Shown: positions 1 through 6,895, numbered from the stretch's first letter. The stretch: DNA of 6,895 nt from an uncultured Oscillospiraceae bacterium (GCA_934667865.1 CAKUMR010000063.1:1-6895); one strand, 5' to 3'. The notes: generated from the sequence alone by a model not told the origin. Made by a program: numbers and translations.

Positions 1-1
1 T

Positions 2-601
2 CTGGAATCCACGTCCTATGTCGTTTCCAGCCTGATCACCTATCTGAAAAACGCACTCGCGCCGCGCATCGCGCGCCACGGTGTGCTGGTCGAGGTCTAC
101 GGCGAGGGCCTGCTGCTGATGGGCGAGAGCGGCATCGGCAAGAGCGAGGCCGCGGCGGAGCTTCTCAAGCGCGGCCACCGGCTGATCGCGGACGACGCCG
201 TGGAGATCCGCAAGATCGCGGACAACTCCCTGATCGGCACCGCGCCGGAGCTGATCCGCAACTATATTGAAATCCGCGGCATCGGCGTGATCAACGTTGC
301 GAAGCTGTTCGGTATGGCCTCCATCAAGAACGAAACGGCGATCAATCTGGTCATCAATATCGTCCCGTGGAGCCCGGAGCAGATTTATGACCGCCTTGGT
401 CTGGAGGATCAGTACATGGATCTTCTGGGCGTCAAGGTCCCGGCGATCACCATTCCCATCAAGCCGGGCAGAAATCTGGCGATCATTCTGGAGATCGCCG
501 CGATGAACAACCGCCAGAAGAAAATGGGCTACAACGCGGCGGCGGAATTCACCGAGCAGATCAACCGGCATTTTGATCAGAATGTTGGCCAGAGCTTCTG
601 A
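2..601 (+). CDS. hprK: HPr kinase/phosphorylase, C-terminal part (5' end cut by window edge)
   Basis: Bifunctional cytoplasmic enzyme that phosphorylates HPr (and Crh where present) on Ser46 with ATP or pyrophosphate and removes that phosphate again; it is the sensor of carbon catabolite repression in Gram-positive bacteria. The visible 199 residues hold the whole catalytic domain. They include the catalytic His in RHGVL (fragment residue 26), the Walker A loop GESGIGKS (41-48), the Asp pair in IADDAVEIR (64-65), the family signature EIRGIGVINV (90-99) and PGRN (155-158). The spacing His-Lys-AspAsp (21 and 38 residues) matches the known enzymes, where the His is near residue 140, so about 114 N-terminal residues lie outside the window and the full protein would be about 313 residues, normal for the family. 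The frame is open from base 2 with no start, so the gene is partial rather than truncated. A terminator follows directly, so it is the last gene of its transcription unit. Confidence 0.97.
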   Translation: MESTSYVVSSLITYLKNALAPRIARHGVLVEVYGEGLLLMGESGIGKSEAAAELLKRGHRLIADDAVEIRKIADNSLIGTAPELIRNYIEIRGIGVINVAKLFGMASIKNETAINLVINIVPWSPEQIYDRLGLEDQYMDLLGVKVPAITIPIKPGRNLAIILEIAAMNNRQKKMGYNAAAEFTEQINRHFDQNVGQSF

Positions 602-611
602 AAAATTTTTC

Positions 612-650
612 CCGCGGCAGAATCGGTTTCGGTTCTGCCGCGGCTTTTCT
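612..650 (+). terminator. Rho-independent terminator of hprK
   Basis: Eleven perfectly complementary bases (612-622 with 633-643, CCGCGGCAGAA/TTCTGCCGCGG) extend by one G-T and two Watson-Crick pairs to a 14-pair stem closing on a four-base GTTT loop (626-629). The run CTTTTCT follows at once. It begins 11 bases after the hprK stop, which places it as the end of the hprK transcript and separates hprK from the murB promoter. Confidence 0.87.
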
Positions 651-663
651 GTTGGAAAAAGCG

Positions 664-692
664 TTGCCAGAAGGGGGCGATTGTGGTATACT
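664..692 (+). promoter_or_regulatory. Predicted vegetative-sigma promoter for murB-whiA-dnaE
   Basis: A -35 box TTGCCA (664-669; five of six to TTGACA) and a -10 box TATACT (687-692; five of six to TATAAT) are 17 bases apart, with an extended -10 TGG at 684-686. Transcription should start near 698-700, giving a leader of about 44 bases. It lies directly behind the hprK terminator and is the only good promoter visible ahead of the three-gene unit. Nothing in the short leader looks like a riboswitch or attenuator. The assignment rests on consensus match and position. Confidence 0.8.
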
Positions 693-731
693 AAATAGGA
701 TTATTGTGGAGATGTTTGCCCTGCTGAATTT

Positions 732-737
732 GGGAGG
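732..737 (+). promoter_or_regulatory. Ribosome binding site of murB
   Basis: GGGAGG lies five bases before the ATG at 743 and supports that start. Confidence 0.8.
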
Positions 738-742
738 TTTTT

Positions 743-1654
743 ATGAGCTTGAGCCTGTATGATCTGCTTTCCGAAAAGCTGCCGTATCTGGCGCTGAAGC
801 GGGAGGAGCCGCTGTCGCAGCACACCTCTTTCCGTATCGGCGGCCCCGCGGAGGTGATGGCTTTCCCGCGGACACAGGAGGAATTGACGGCGCTTCTGCG
901 TGCGGCGCGGGAGCTGGACGTCCGCCCGCGGCTGCTGGGCGCGGGTACCAATGTTCTGGCACCGGACGAGGGGCTGCGGGGGCTGGTGATCGTCACGCGC
1001 GACTGCCTTGTCGGGCTGGAACGGCGCGGCGAAAGGCAGATCGCGGCGATGTCCGGCGTGAGCATGGCGAAGCTGGCATTCTTTGCGATGGAGGCCGGGC
1101 TGACGGGGCTGGAATTCGCCCACGGCATCCCCGGCACGGTCGGCGGCGGCGTGTATATGAACGCCGGGGCCTATGGCGGAGAGATCCGGCAGGTCGCGGC
1201 GGAAACGAAATTCCTGACGCCGGAGGGCGAAGTCGAAACGCTTTCCGGGGAGGCGCAGGGCTTTGCCTACCGCACGAGCGCTTTCCAGAAGCGGGAGGGC
1301 GTGCTGTTACAGACGCTCTTCACCCTTACGCCCGGCGATGCGCAGGCCATCCGCGCGCGGATGCAGGAGCTGTCGGAGAAGCGCCGCGCCTCGCAGCCGC
1401 TGGAGCTTCCCTCGGCGGGCAGCGCGTTCAAGCGCCCCGTGGGAGGATATGCTGCGGCGTTAATTGAGCAGGCGGGGCTGAAGGGCTTTCAGACGGGCGG
1501 CGCGGCCGTTTCGGAGAAGCACGCGGGCTTTATCGTCAATCGCGGCGGTGCGACCGCTGCGGACGTTCTGCGCCTGATCGAGATCATTCAAAAACGGGTG
1601 CTGGAAACCTCCGGCATCCTGCTCGAACCGGAGATCCGTCTCTGGGGGAGATAA
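743..1654 (+). CDS. murB: UDP-N-acetylenolpyruvoylglucosamine reductase (MurB, type II)
   Basis: Cytoplasmic FAD enzyme that uses NADPH to reduce UDP-GlcNAc-enolpyruvate to UDP-MurNAc, the second committed step of peptidoglycan precursor synthesis. The 303 residues match the short type II form without the extra loop of the E. coli enzyme. In order: HTSFRIGGPA (27-36), the FAD-binding loop LLGAGTNVL (64-72), the flavin-binding core GLEFAHGIPG...GGGVYMNAGAYGGEI (122-148), FAYRTSAF with the active-site Arg177 (174-181), and the C-terminal substrate domain with the proton-donor Ser227 in AGSAFKRP and catalytic Glu297 in LEPEIRLWG. All catalytic positions are intact. The ATG is set by the GGGAGG site five bases upstream. 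The gene is first in its unit, driven by the promoter at 664-692, and is followed by whiA after 20 bases. Confidence 0.98.
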   Translation: MSLSLYDLLSEKLPYLALKREEPLSQHTSFRIGGPAEVMAFPRTQEELTALLRAARELDVRPRLLGAGTNVLAPDEGLRGLVIVTRDCLVGLERRGERQIAAMSGVSMAKLAFFAMEAGLTGLEFAHGIPGTVGGGVYMNAGAYGGEIRQVAAETKFLTPEGEVETLSGEAQGFAYRTSAFQKREGVLLQTLFTLTPGDAQAIRARMQELSEKRRASQPLELPSAGSAFKRPVGGYAAALIEQAGLKGFQTGGAAVSEKHAGFIVNRGGATAADVLRLIEIIQKRVLETSGILLEPEIRLWGR

Positions 1655-1674
1655 ATCGGAAAGGAAAGAGAGTT

Positions 1675-2571
1675 ATGTCGTTTTCCGCAAGCGTCAAAAC
1701 GGAGCTGTGCCGCGACGAGATCCGCCGGGGCTGCTGCGCGCTGGCAGAGCTGCACGGCGCGCTGCTGTACGCCAACACCTTCTCGGCTGACTGCATCCGC
1801 ATCGTCACGGAGAGCCGCGATTTCGGCGAACGGCTGGTGCGCCTGCTGCGCAAGGCGCTTTCTCTGCGCTTTGACGTGCTGCCGGATGTGCAGACGGGGG
1901 GCAAGCTGATCTACCTGCTGACCGACCCGGAGAAAATTCATCAGGTGTTCGAGCAGTGCGGCTTTTCGGCGCAGACGAGCGTGTCGCTGCACGTCAATCT
2001 GGCGCTGCTGGAAAATGACTGCTGCAAGCGCGCCTTCCTGCGCGGGGCGTTTCTGGCGGGCGGCTCGGTGACGGACCCGGAAAAGCGCTATCATCTGGAG
2101 CTGTCCACGACGCATCTGAAGGTCATCCGCGAAACGGACACCCTGATGCAGGAGATGGGGCTGGCGCCCAAGCAGACCGAGCGCAAGGGGAGCGGCGTGC
2201 TTTATTATAAACAGAGCGATTCCATCGAGGACTTTCTGACTTGCATCGGCGCGCCGGTCAGCGCGATGGCGGTGATGCAGGCGAAGATCGAAAAGGACTG
2301 GCGCAACGAGGCCAACCGCAAGACGAACTGCGACACGGCCAATGTCACCAAGGCGGTGGACGCCGCGCAGCAGCAGCTTGCCGCCCTGCGCAGGCTGGAA
2401 GAACGCGGGGTACTGGACACGCTTTCCGAAAAGCTGCGGGAAACGGCGCTTTTGCGTCAGGCGCATCCGGAGGCGACGCTCAGCGAGCTGGCGGAGCTGC
2501 ATGACCCGCCCACGACAAAGTCCACGGTCAACCACAGAATGAGAAAGCTCCTGACGCTGGCGGAGGAATAA
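1675..2571 (+). CDS. whiA: Sporulation/division regulator WhiA
   Basis: DNA-binding protein of Gram-positive bacteria with a catalytically dead LAGLIDADG homing-endonuclease-like fold joined to a C-terminal helix-turn-helix. In Streptomyces it activates sporulation-septation genes, and in Bacillus it affects division and chromosome segregation. At 298 residues it is slightly shorter than many homologues (about 315). An N-terminal LAGLIDADG half covers about 1-115 (start MSFSASVKTEL is typical). The second half carries FLRGAFLAGGSVTDPEKRYH (121-140). The linker NRKTNCDTANVTKAVDAA (214-231) and the helix-turn-helix region with HPEATLSELAEL and DPPTTKSTVNHRMRKL (264-292) are family hallmarks. 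The start is supported by a weaker site, AAAGGA, at 1660-1665. The gene contains no TTA, CTA or TCA codon. rapZ and yvcK, which often precede whiA, are not between it and murB. It almost abuts dnaE, so the two are probably co-translated. Confidence 0.97.
   Translation: MSFSASVKTELCRDEIRRGCCALAELHGALLYANTFSADCIRIVTESRDFGERLVRLLRKALSLRFDVLPDVQTGGKLIYLLTDPEKIHQVFEQCGFSAQTSVSLHVNLALLENDCCKRAFLRGAFLAGGSVTDPEKRYHLELSTTHLKVIRETDTLMQEMGLAPKQTERKGSGVLYYKQSDSIEDFLTCIGAPVSAMAVMQAKIEKDWRNEANRKTNCDTANVTKAVDAAQQQLAALRRLEERGVLDTLSEKLRETALLRQAHPEATLSELAELHDPPTTKSTVNHRMRKLLTLAEE
2562..2567 (+). promoter_or_regulatory. Ribosome binding site of dnaE inside the end of whiA
   Basis: GGAGGA sits in the last codons of whiA, six bases before the dnaE ATG at 2574. 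With only two bases between the whiA stop and that ATG, a ribosome ending whiA would be placed to start dnaE, which suggests translational coupling. Confidence 0.8.
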
Positions 2572-2573
2572 GC

Positions 2574-5500
2574 ATGGCATTTGTACATCTGCACGTTCAT
2601 ACGGAATACAGCCTGCTCGACGGCGCCTGCCGCATCAATAAGCTGATGCAGCGCGTCAAGGAGCTGGGGCAGGACGCCATTGCCATCACCGACCACGGCG
2701 TGATGTACGGCGTAATCGACTTTTACCGCGCTGCCAAGGCGGCGGGCGTCAAGCCCATCATCGGCTGCGAGGTCTATGTCGCGCCGCGCCGGATGCAGGA
2801 TCGCGTCCACGGCGTGGACAATGAGGCGCAGCACCTTGTGCTGCTGTGCGAAAACGAAACGGGCTATCGCAATCTGAGCTATCTGGTGTCGCGCGGATTT
2901 CTGGACGGCTTTTATGTCCGGCCGCGCATTGATCTGGAGCTGCTGCGCCAACATTCCGAGGGACTGATCGCACTGTCGGCCTGCCTTGCGGGCGCGATCC
3001 CGCGCCGCCTGCGCGCGGGGGATTACGAGGGCGCGAAACAGTATGCGCTGGAGCTGGAGGAAATCTTCGGCAAGGAGCATTTTTATCTGGAATTGCAGGA
3101 TCACGGCCTGCCGGAGCAGCGGGAGGTCAACCGGGGGATCCTGAAAATTTCCAAGGAAACGGATATTCCGCTGGTCGCAACGAACGATGCACATTATCTG
3201 ACCCGCGAGGACAGCTATATTCAGGATGTCCTGATGTGCATCCAGATGGGAAAAACCGTAGAGGACCCCAACCGGATGCGCTTTGAAACGCAGGAGTTTT
3301 ATATCAAATCGGAGGAGGAGATGCGCGATCTCTTCCCGAATCTCCCGGAGGCCTTTGAAAATACGCAGAGAATTGCCGAGCGCTGCAACGTGGAATTCAC
3401 CTTCGGCAAATACCACCTGCCGGAGTTCGTTCCGCCGGACGGCACGACACCGCTGGAATACTTTCACCGCCTGTGCAACGAGGGCTTTGCTGAGCGCTAT
3501 CCCGACGCGCCGAAGGAGTACCGCGACCGTCTGGACTATGAGATGGGCGTCGTCGAGCGCATGGGCTATGTGGAATACTACCTGATCGTGGCGGATTTTA
3601 TCCGCTGGGCAAAGGCGGAGGGCATCCCGGTTGGGCCGGGGCGCGGCTCCGGCGCAGGCTCCATCGCGGCGTACTGTATGCACATTACCGAGATGGATCC
3701 GATGAAATACACCCTCATCTTTGAACGCTTCCTGAACCCTGAGCGCGTGAGTATGCCGGATTTCGATACGGATTTCTGTCAGGAGCGGCGAGGCGAGGTG
3801 ATAGACTATGTCATGCGCAAGTACGGCAAGGACCGCGTGGCACAGATCGTCACCTTTGGTACGATGGCGGCACGTGCGGCTATCCGCGACGTCGGTCGGG
3901 CGCTGAACTTTACCTACGCCGAAACGGACGCGGTTGCCAAGCTCATCCCGACGACGCTTCATATGACGCTGGACGAAGCACTGCGCGTTTCGCCCCAGCT
4001 CAAGGAGATGTACGACGCCGACGAGCGCGTCAAAAAGCTCGTGGATACCGCCCGCGCGCTGGAGGGAATGCCCCGCAACACCTCCACGCACGCTGCGGGC
4101 GTGGTCATCACGAAGAATCCGGTCTTTGACTATGTGCCGCTGGCCAAGAACGACGACACCGTCGTCACACAGTTCACCATGACGACCATCGAGGAGCTTG
4201 GCCTGCTCAAGATGGACTTCCTCGGCCTGCGCAACCTCACGGTCATTGACGACGCGGAAAAAACCATCCGCCGGCACGAGCCGGACTTTTCCATGCAGAA
4301 TATTCCGGAGGACGACGCGGACACCTTCCGCATGGTTTCCGAGGGCAAGACCGCCGGCGTGTTCCAGCTGGAATCGGCGGGCATCACGGGCGTATGCGTC
4401 AATATGCGCCCGCAGTCCATCGAGGACATGACGGCAATCGTGGCACTCTACCGCCCCGGCCCCATGGACTCCATCCCGCGCTTCATCGACAACAAGCTGC
4501 ACCCGGAGAAGATCACCTATGACTGTCCGCAGCTGGAGCCGATCCTTGCCGTCACCTACGGCTGCATCGTCTATCAGGAGCAGGTCATTGAGATCTTCCG
4601 CAAGCTGGGCGGCTACAGTCTGGGACAGGCGGACAATATGCGCCGCGCGATCTCCAAGAAGAAGGAAAAGGTCATCGTCGCGGAGCAGAAGGCCTTTGTC
4701 TACGGCGACGCGGAGCGCGGGATTCCCGGCGCGATCGCAAACGGTGTCAGCGAGGCCGCGGCGCAGGCGATCTACAAGGAAATCCTGGACTTTGCGAACT
4801 ACGCCTTCAACAAGGCGCACGCGGTCTGCTACGCCAAGGTGACCTATGAAACGGCCTATCTCAAGTGCCACTATCCCAAAGAATACATGGCGGCGCTGCT
4901 GACCTCCGTTCTGGACAACACCGCAAAAACGGTTGCTTACATTGCGGACTGCAAGGAGATGGGCATCGCCCTGCTGCACCCGGACATCAACGTTTCCGAG
5001 GACAAGTTCGCCGTGGAGCCGGGCGGCATCCGCTTTGGTCTGGGCGCGGTGAAGAACATCGGCCGCGGTCTTATCCGGCAGGTCATGGCCGAGCGCGAGG
5101 AGAACGGACCGTTTACCTCTCTGGAGGACTTCACCGAGCGGATGTATGCCTCGGATCTCAACAAGCGCGCCGTGGAAAACCTGATCAAGTGCGGCGCGAT
5201 GGACTGCTTTGGCCTGAAGCGTTCCCAGCTTCTGTATATCTATGAAACGGTTCTGGACTCCGTGGCGGACAACAAGCGCCGCAACGTCGAGGGCCAGATG
5301 CAGCTATTTGATATGCTGGGCGAAGAGAGCCGCGAGGCGGCGAAGATCCCCGTGCCGGAGCTGGCCGAGCTGGCGAAAAACGACCTCATGGCGATGGAAA
5401 AGGAAACCATCGGCCTGTATCTCTCCGGCCACCCCATGGACGAATACCGCAGGCAGCTCAAGGGCACCGGCGTGATCCCCATCCTGCGCATTATGGAATC

Positions 5501-6020
5501 CTTTGAGACCGCAGACGGCGTGTTCCGTGACGAGCAGATCGTGCGTATTGCGGGCATTGTGGAAACGGTGCGCATGAAAACGACGCGCAACAATTCCATG
5601 ATGGCCTATGTGACGCTGGAGGACGACACCGGCTCCATCGAGCTGCTGGCGTTTTCCAACGTGATCGCCAGAAGCGGCACCTATCTCAAGGAGAATACGG
5701 CGATCGTGGCCGAGGGGCGGTTGTCCGTCCGGGACGAAAAAGCGCCGCAGATGGTGCTCAACGAGGCGCGGCCCATTGCGGAGGTCGCGGCTGCGGCGCC
5801 GGTCGCACAGGCACAGAAGCTCTATCTCAAGCTGCCCGGTGAGGGCGGCACCGAGGACCGGAAAACGCGCGCGATCCTGAATATGTTCCCCGGCGAGCTG
5901 CCGGCGGTGCTGTACTATGCCGACAGCGGCGTGCGCCGCGGTACGCGCTGCTCCCTGCGGGCGGATATGCTGGCGGAGCTGAAGGCGCTTCTGGGTGAGG
6001 CAAGCGTCGTTCTGAAATAA
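2574..6020 (+). CDS. dnaE: DNA polymerase III alpha subunit, DnaE type
   Basis: Replicative C-family DNA polymerase of 1148 residues, a usual length for DnaE. Domains in order: PHP domain (about 1-210) with HLHVHTEYSLLDG (5-17), TDHG (39-42), SACLAG (135-140) and TNDAH (203-207). The palm has GPGRGSGAGS (354-363), the catalytic Asp pair in PDFDTDF (Asp398, Asp400) and the third Asp in KMDFLGLRNL (Asp548). Fingers include YRPGPMDSIPRFI (626-638), YQEQV (667-671) and FNKAHAVCYA (745-754). A helix-hairpin-helix region lies near 820-870 (FGLGAVKNIG). A probable clamp-binding motif is QMQLF (908-912). An OB fold covers about 988-1068, and a short C-terminal domain about 1081-1148. It lacks the exonuclease insert of PolC. 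Clostridia normally carry PolC as well, so this may be the second polymerase, but that gene would be elsewhere. I cannot tell the DnaE1 from the DnaE3 class by eye. No clear terminator follows the stop. Confidence 0.98.
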   Translation: MAFVHLHVHTEYSLLDGACRINKLMQRVKELGQDAIAITDHGVMYGVIDFYRAAKAAGVKPIIGCEVYVAPRRMQDRVHGVDNEAQHLVLLCENETGYRNLSYLVSRGFLDGFYVRPRIDLELLRQHSEGLIALSACLAGAIPRRLRAGDYEGAKQYALELEEIFGKEHFYLELQDHGLPEQREVNRGILKISKETDIPLVATNDAHYLTREDSYIQDVLMCIQMGKTVEDPNRMRFETQEFYIKSEEEMRDLFPNLPEAFENTQRIAERCNVEFTFGKYHLPEFVPPDGTTPLEYFHRLCNEGFAERYPDAPKEYRDRLDYEMGVVERMGYVEYYLIVADFIRWAKAEGIPVGPGRGSGAGSIAAYCMHITEMDPMKYTLIFERFLNPERVSMPDFDTDFCQERRGEVIDYVMRKYGKDRVAQIVTFGTMAARAAIRDVGRALNFTYAETDAVAKLIPTTLHMTLDEALRVSPQLKEMYDADERVKKLVDTARALEGMPRNTSTHAAGVVITKNPVFDYVPLAKNDDTVVTQFTMTTIEELGLLKMDFLGLRNLTVIDDAEKTIRRHEPDFSMQNIPEDDADTFRMVSEGKTAGVFQLESAGITGVCVNMRPQSIEDMTAIVALYRPGPMDSIPRFIDNKLHPEKITYDCPQLEPILAVTYGCIVYQEQVIEIFRKLGGYSLGQADNMRRAISKKKEKVIVAEQKAFVYGDAERGIPGAIANGVSEAAAQAIYKEILDFANYAFNKAHAVCYAKVTYETAYLKCHYPKEYMAALLTSVLDNTAKTVAYIADCKEMGIALLHPDINVSEDKFAVEPGGIRFGLGAVKNIGRGLIRQVMAEREENGPFTSLEDFTERMYASDLNKRAVENLIKCGAMDCFGLKRSQLLYIYETVLDSVADNKRRNVEGQMQLFDMLGEESREAAKIPVPELAELAKNDLMAMEKETIGLYLSGHPMDEYRRQLKGTGVIPILRIMESFETADGVFRDEQIVRIAGIVETVRMKTTRNNSMMAYVTLEDDTGSIELLAFSNVIARSGTYLKENTAIVAEGRLSVRDEKAPQMVLNEARPIAEVAAAAPVAQAQKLYLKLPGEGGTEDRKTRAILNMFPGELPAVLYYADSGVRRGTRCSLRADMLAELKALLGEASVVLK

Positions 6021-6049
6021 AAACTTTACAATTGCGCGCGTACAGCTAC

Positions 6050-6078
6050 TACACAAAGGTTACAAATTATGATATAAT
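6050..6078 (+). promoter_or_regulatory. Predicted promoter of the lipoprotein gene
   Basis: A perfect -10 box TATAAT (6073-6078) preceded by an extended -10 TGA (6070-6072), with a weak -35 TACACA (6050-6055; four of six) at 17 bases. Transcription should start near 6085, only about 20 bases before the start codon. The surrounding AT-rich patch stands out from the GC-rich genes. The -10 is strong evidence and the -35 assignment is less certain. Confidence 0.8.
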
Positions 6079-6091
6079 ACCAGAATGTGAA

Positions 6092-6097
6092 AGGAGG
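6092..6097 (+). promoter_or_regulatory. Ribosome binding site that fixes a GTG start
   Basis: A full AGGAGG lies seven bases before GTG at 6105. It decides the start. The first in-frame ATG is codon 49, which would lose the signal peptide, and an in-frame GTG at 6087 overlaps the binding site itself. Confidence 0.85.
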
Positions 6098-6104
6098 CGC
6101 TGTC

Positions 6105-6895
6105 GTGAAACGTATTGTGATATGTATCTGCCTGCTGGCAGTGGCGGGGTTACTCGGCGGGTGCTTCCTGGAACCGGCGGAGGGGCTTTATGCCGTTCCG
6201 AAGCAGCCGGAGGAATATTATAATCTGCAAAGCGCCATCGAGGCTGCCATGCCCGCGGGGGCAAGCTACAGTCCGCCGACGGCAGGCGAGAACCAGCAGG
6301 CCGTGCAGCTGACCGATCTGGACGGCGACGGCGAGGACGAGGCGATCGTCTACCTCAAGACGACGGGTGACCTGCCGCTGGCGGTGTATGTCTTTGACAA
6401 GCAGGGCGGGAGCTTCTCCCTTGTTTCCAAAGTCGAAGGCTCCGGCAGTGCGTTTGACCATGTGCTTTATGTGCAGTTCGACGACAAGCCCGGCTATGAG
6501 ATCGTGCTTGGCCGCCAGATCAGCGGGCAGGTTTTGCAGCTGCTGAACGTCTATGCCCTGCGCGACGGCGCACTGACCGAGCTGATGAACACGACCTACA
6601 GCGAGTTCATCACCATTGATCTGAACGGCAGCGGGATGCAGGATATTTTTGTCATCCGCAGTGACGGCGATATGCAGAAGGAGATCGTGGAGCTCTATTC
6701 GTGGGAGGACGGTCAGCTCTTCAAGGAGCGCGAGGTTTCCTCCAGTGCCAATGTCACCACGGTCAAGCGCATCATCACGGGCAACGTCACGCAGGATGTC
6801 CCGGCGGTCTTCGTTTCCAGCGAGTTGGACGAGGAGCATATCATCACGGACATCTATGCTTACAATTACGGCACCTTTGAGAACCTGACCAGAAG
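6105..6895 (+). CDS. Predicted secreted lipoprotein with VCBS/FG-GAP-like repeats (3' end cut by window edge)
   Basis: I do not recognise a named gene. The first 263 residues are visible and the frame is open at the edge. The N-terminus MKRIVICICLLAVAGLLGGC is a lipoprotein signal peptide: two positive residues, a hydrophobic core, and a lipobox LGGC with the lipidated Cys at 20, so the protein should be anchored on the outer face of the membrane. Residues 21-65 look like a flexible Pro/Glu-rich spacer. From about 68 there are some four units of roughly 50 residues, each with an acidic turn, a hydrophobic strand and an aromatic strand ending in a Gly turn. The first has LTDLDGDGEDEAIVYL (69-84), a calcium-loop-like motif typical of VCBS/FG-GAP propellers; the third has IDLNGSGMQDIFVI (171-184). 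The second and fourth units are more degenerate. Such proteins are common in clostridial genomes, usually without a known role. It has its own promoter and the start is GTG. Confidence 0.85.
   Translation, partial: MKRIVICICLLAVAGLLGGCFLEPAEGLYAVPKQPEEYYNLQSAIEAAMPAGASYSPPTAGENQQAVQLTDLDGDGEDEAIVYLKTTGDLPLAVYVFDKQGGSFSLVSKVEGSGSAFDHVLYVQFDDKPGYEIVLGRQISGQVLQLLNVYALRDGALTELMNTTYSEFITIDLNGSGMQDIFVIRSDGDMQKEIVELYSWEDGQLFKEREVSSSANVTTVKRIITGNVTQDVPAVFVSSELDEEHIITDIYAYNYGTFENLTR

Larger units (their letters stand above)
6021..6104 (+). other. Intergenic gap with no recognisable dnaE terminator
   Basis: No stable stem followed by a T-run is visible after the dnaE stop; GCGCGCG at 6034-6040 has no partner arm. 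Read-through from dnaE into the lipoprotein gene is therefore possible in addition to the promoter placed in this gap. Confidence 0.45.

Noticed and set aside
2037..2094. LAGLIDADG-like segment suggesting a homing endonuclease
   Set aside because: This is the normal degenerate LAGLIDADG fold of WhiA; the C-terminal helix-turn-helix and family motifs settle the identity.
1588..2580. Antisense open frame of 330 codons opposite whiA
   Set aside because: Same mirror-register effect over an unmistakable whiA gene; no protein family signature in the antisense product.
2457..4979. Very long antisense open frame (about 840 codons) opposite whiA-end/dnaE
   Set aside because: It runs in the register that mirrors the dnaE codons, so it stays open simply because dnaE avoids TTA, CTA and TCA codons. 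Its translation has no recognisable domain and is rich in Arg/His/Leu as expected of an antisense shadow.
5304..6056. Antisense open frame of 250 codons opposite the dnaE end
   Set aside because: Mirror-register shadow of dnaE, bounded by the single CTA codon; no supporting motif.
6085..6090. Minimal start-stop ATGTGA at the predicted transcript 5' end of the lipoprotein gene
   Set aside because: It has no upstream binding site and lies just before AGGAGG. A one-codon leader by chance is more likely than a regulatory element.
6032..6223. Small sense frame of 63 codons starting ahead of the lipoprotein gene
   Set aside because: It would start with TTG upstream of the predicted transcription start, has no ribosome binding site, and runs out of frame through the lipoprotein signal peptide.
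6150..6839. Antisense open frame of 229 codons opposite the lipoprotein gene
   Set aside because: Again the mirror register, whereas the sense strand has a promoter, a perfect ribosome binding site and a signal peptide.

Overview
The window is ordinary chromosomal core sequence from a GC-rich member of the Bacillota (Firmicutes), most likely class Clostridia. The grounds are HPr kinase/phosphorylase, a short type II MurB, the Gram-positive regulator WhiA and a DnaE-type polymerase together on one strand, strong AGGAGG-like ribosome binding sites, and third codon positions heavily biased to G or C. An Oscillospiraceae-like gut anaerobe would fit, but that is inference from codon bias and gene order, not from a phylogenetic marker.

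Layout, all on the + strand: (1) 2-601, the C-terminal two thirds of hprK, closed by a strong intrinsic terminator at 612-650. (2) A near-consensus extended -10 promoter (664-692) that starts a compact murB-whiA-dnaE unit (743-6020). Its gaps are 20 and 2 bases, and the ribosome binding site of dnaE lies inside the end of whiA. (3) An 84-base gap (6021-6104) with a second extended -10 promoter, followed by the first 263 codons of a lipoprotein gene that runs off the right edge.

The genes link carbon-catabolite control (HprK), peptidoglycan precursor synthesis (MurB), a division/growth regulator (WhiA) and DNA replication (DnaE). The lipoprotein is a separate transcription unit built from about four degenerate repeats of roughly 50 residues that resemble VCBS/FG-GAP propeller blades. 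Its function cannot be told from sequence.

I found no mobile element, CRISPR array, tRNA, rRNA, riboswitch or clear novel system. The points worth a second look are the direct murB-whiA junction (rapZ and yvcK, usual companions of whiA, are not between them), the complete metal-ligand set in the DnaE PHP domain, the almost total absence of TTA/CTA/TCA codons in whiA and dnaE (which creates very long spurious antisense reading frames), and the repeat architecture of the lipoprotein.
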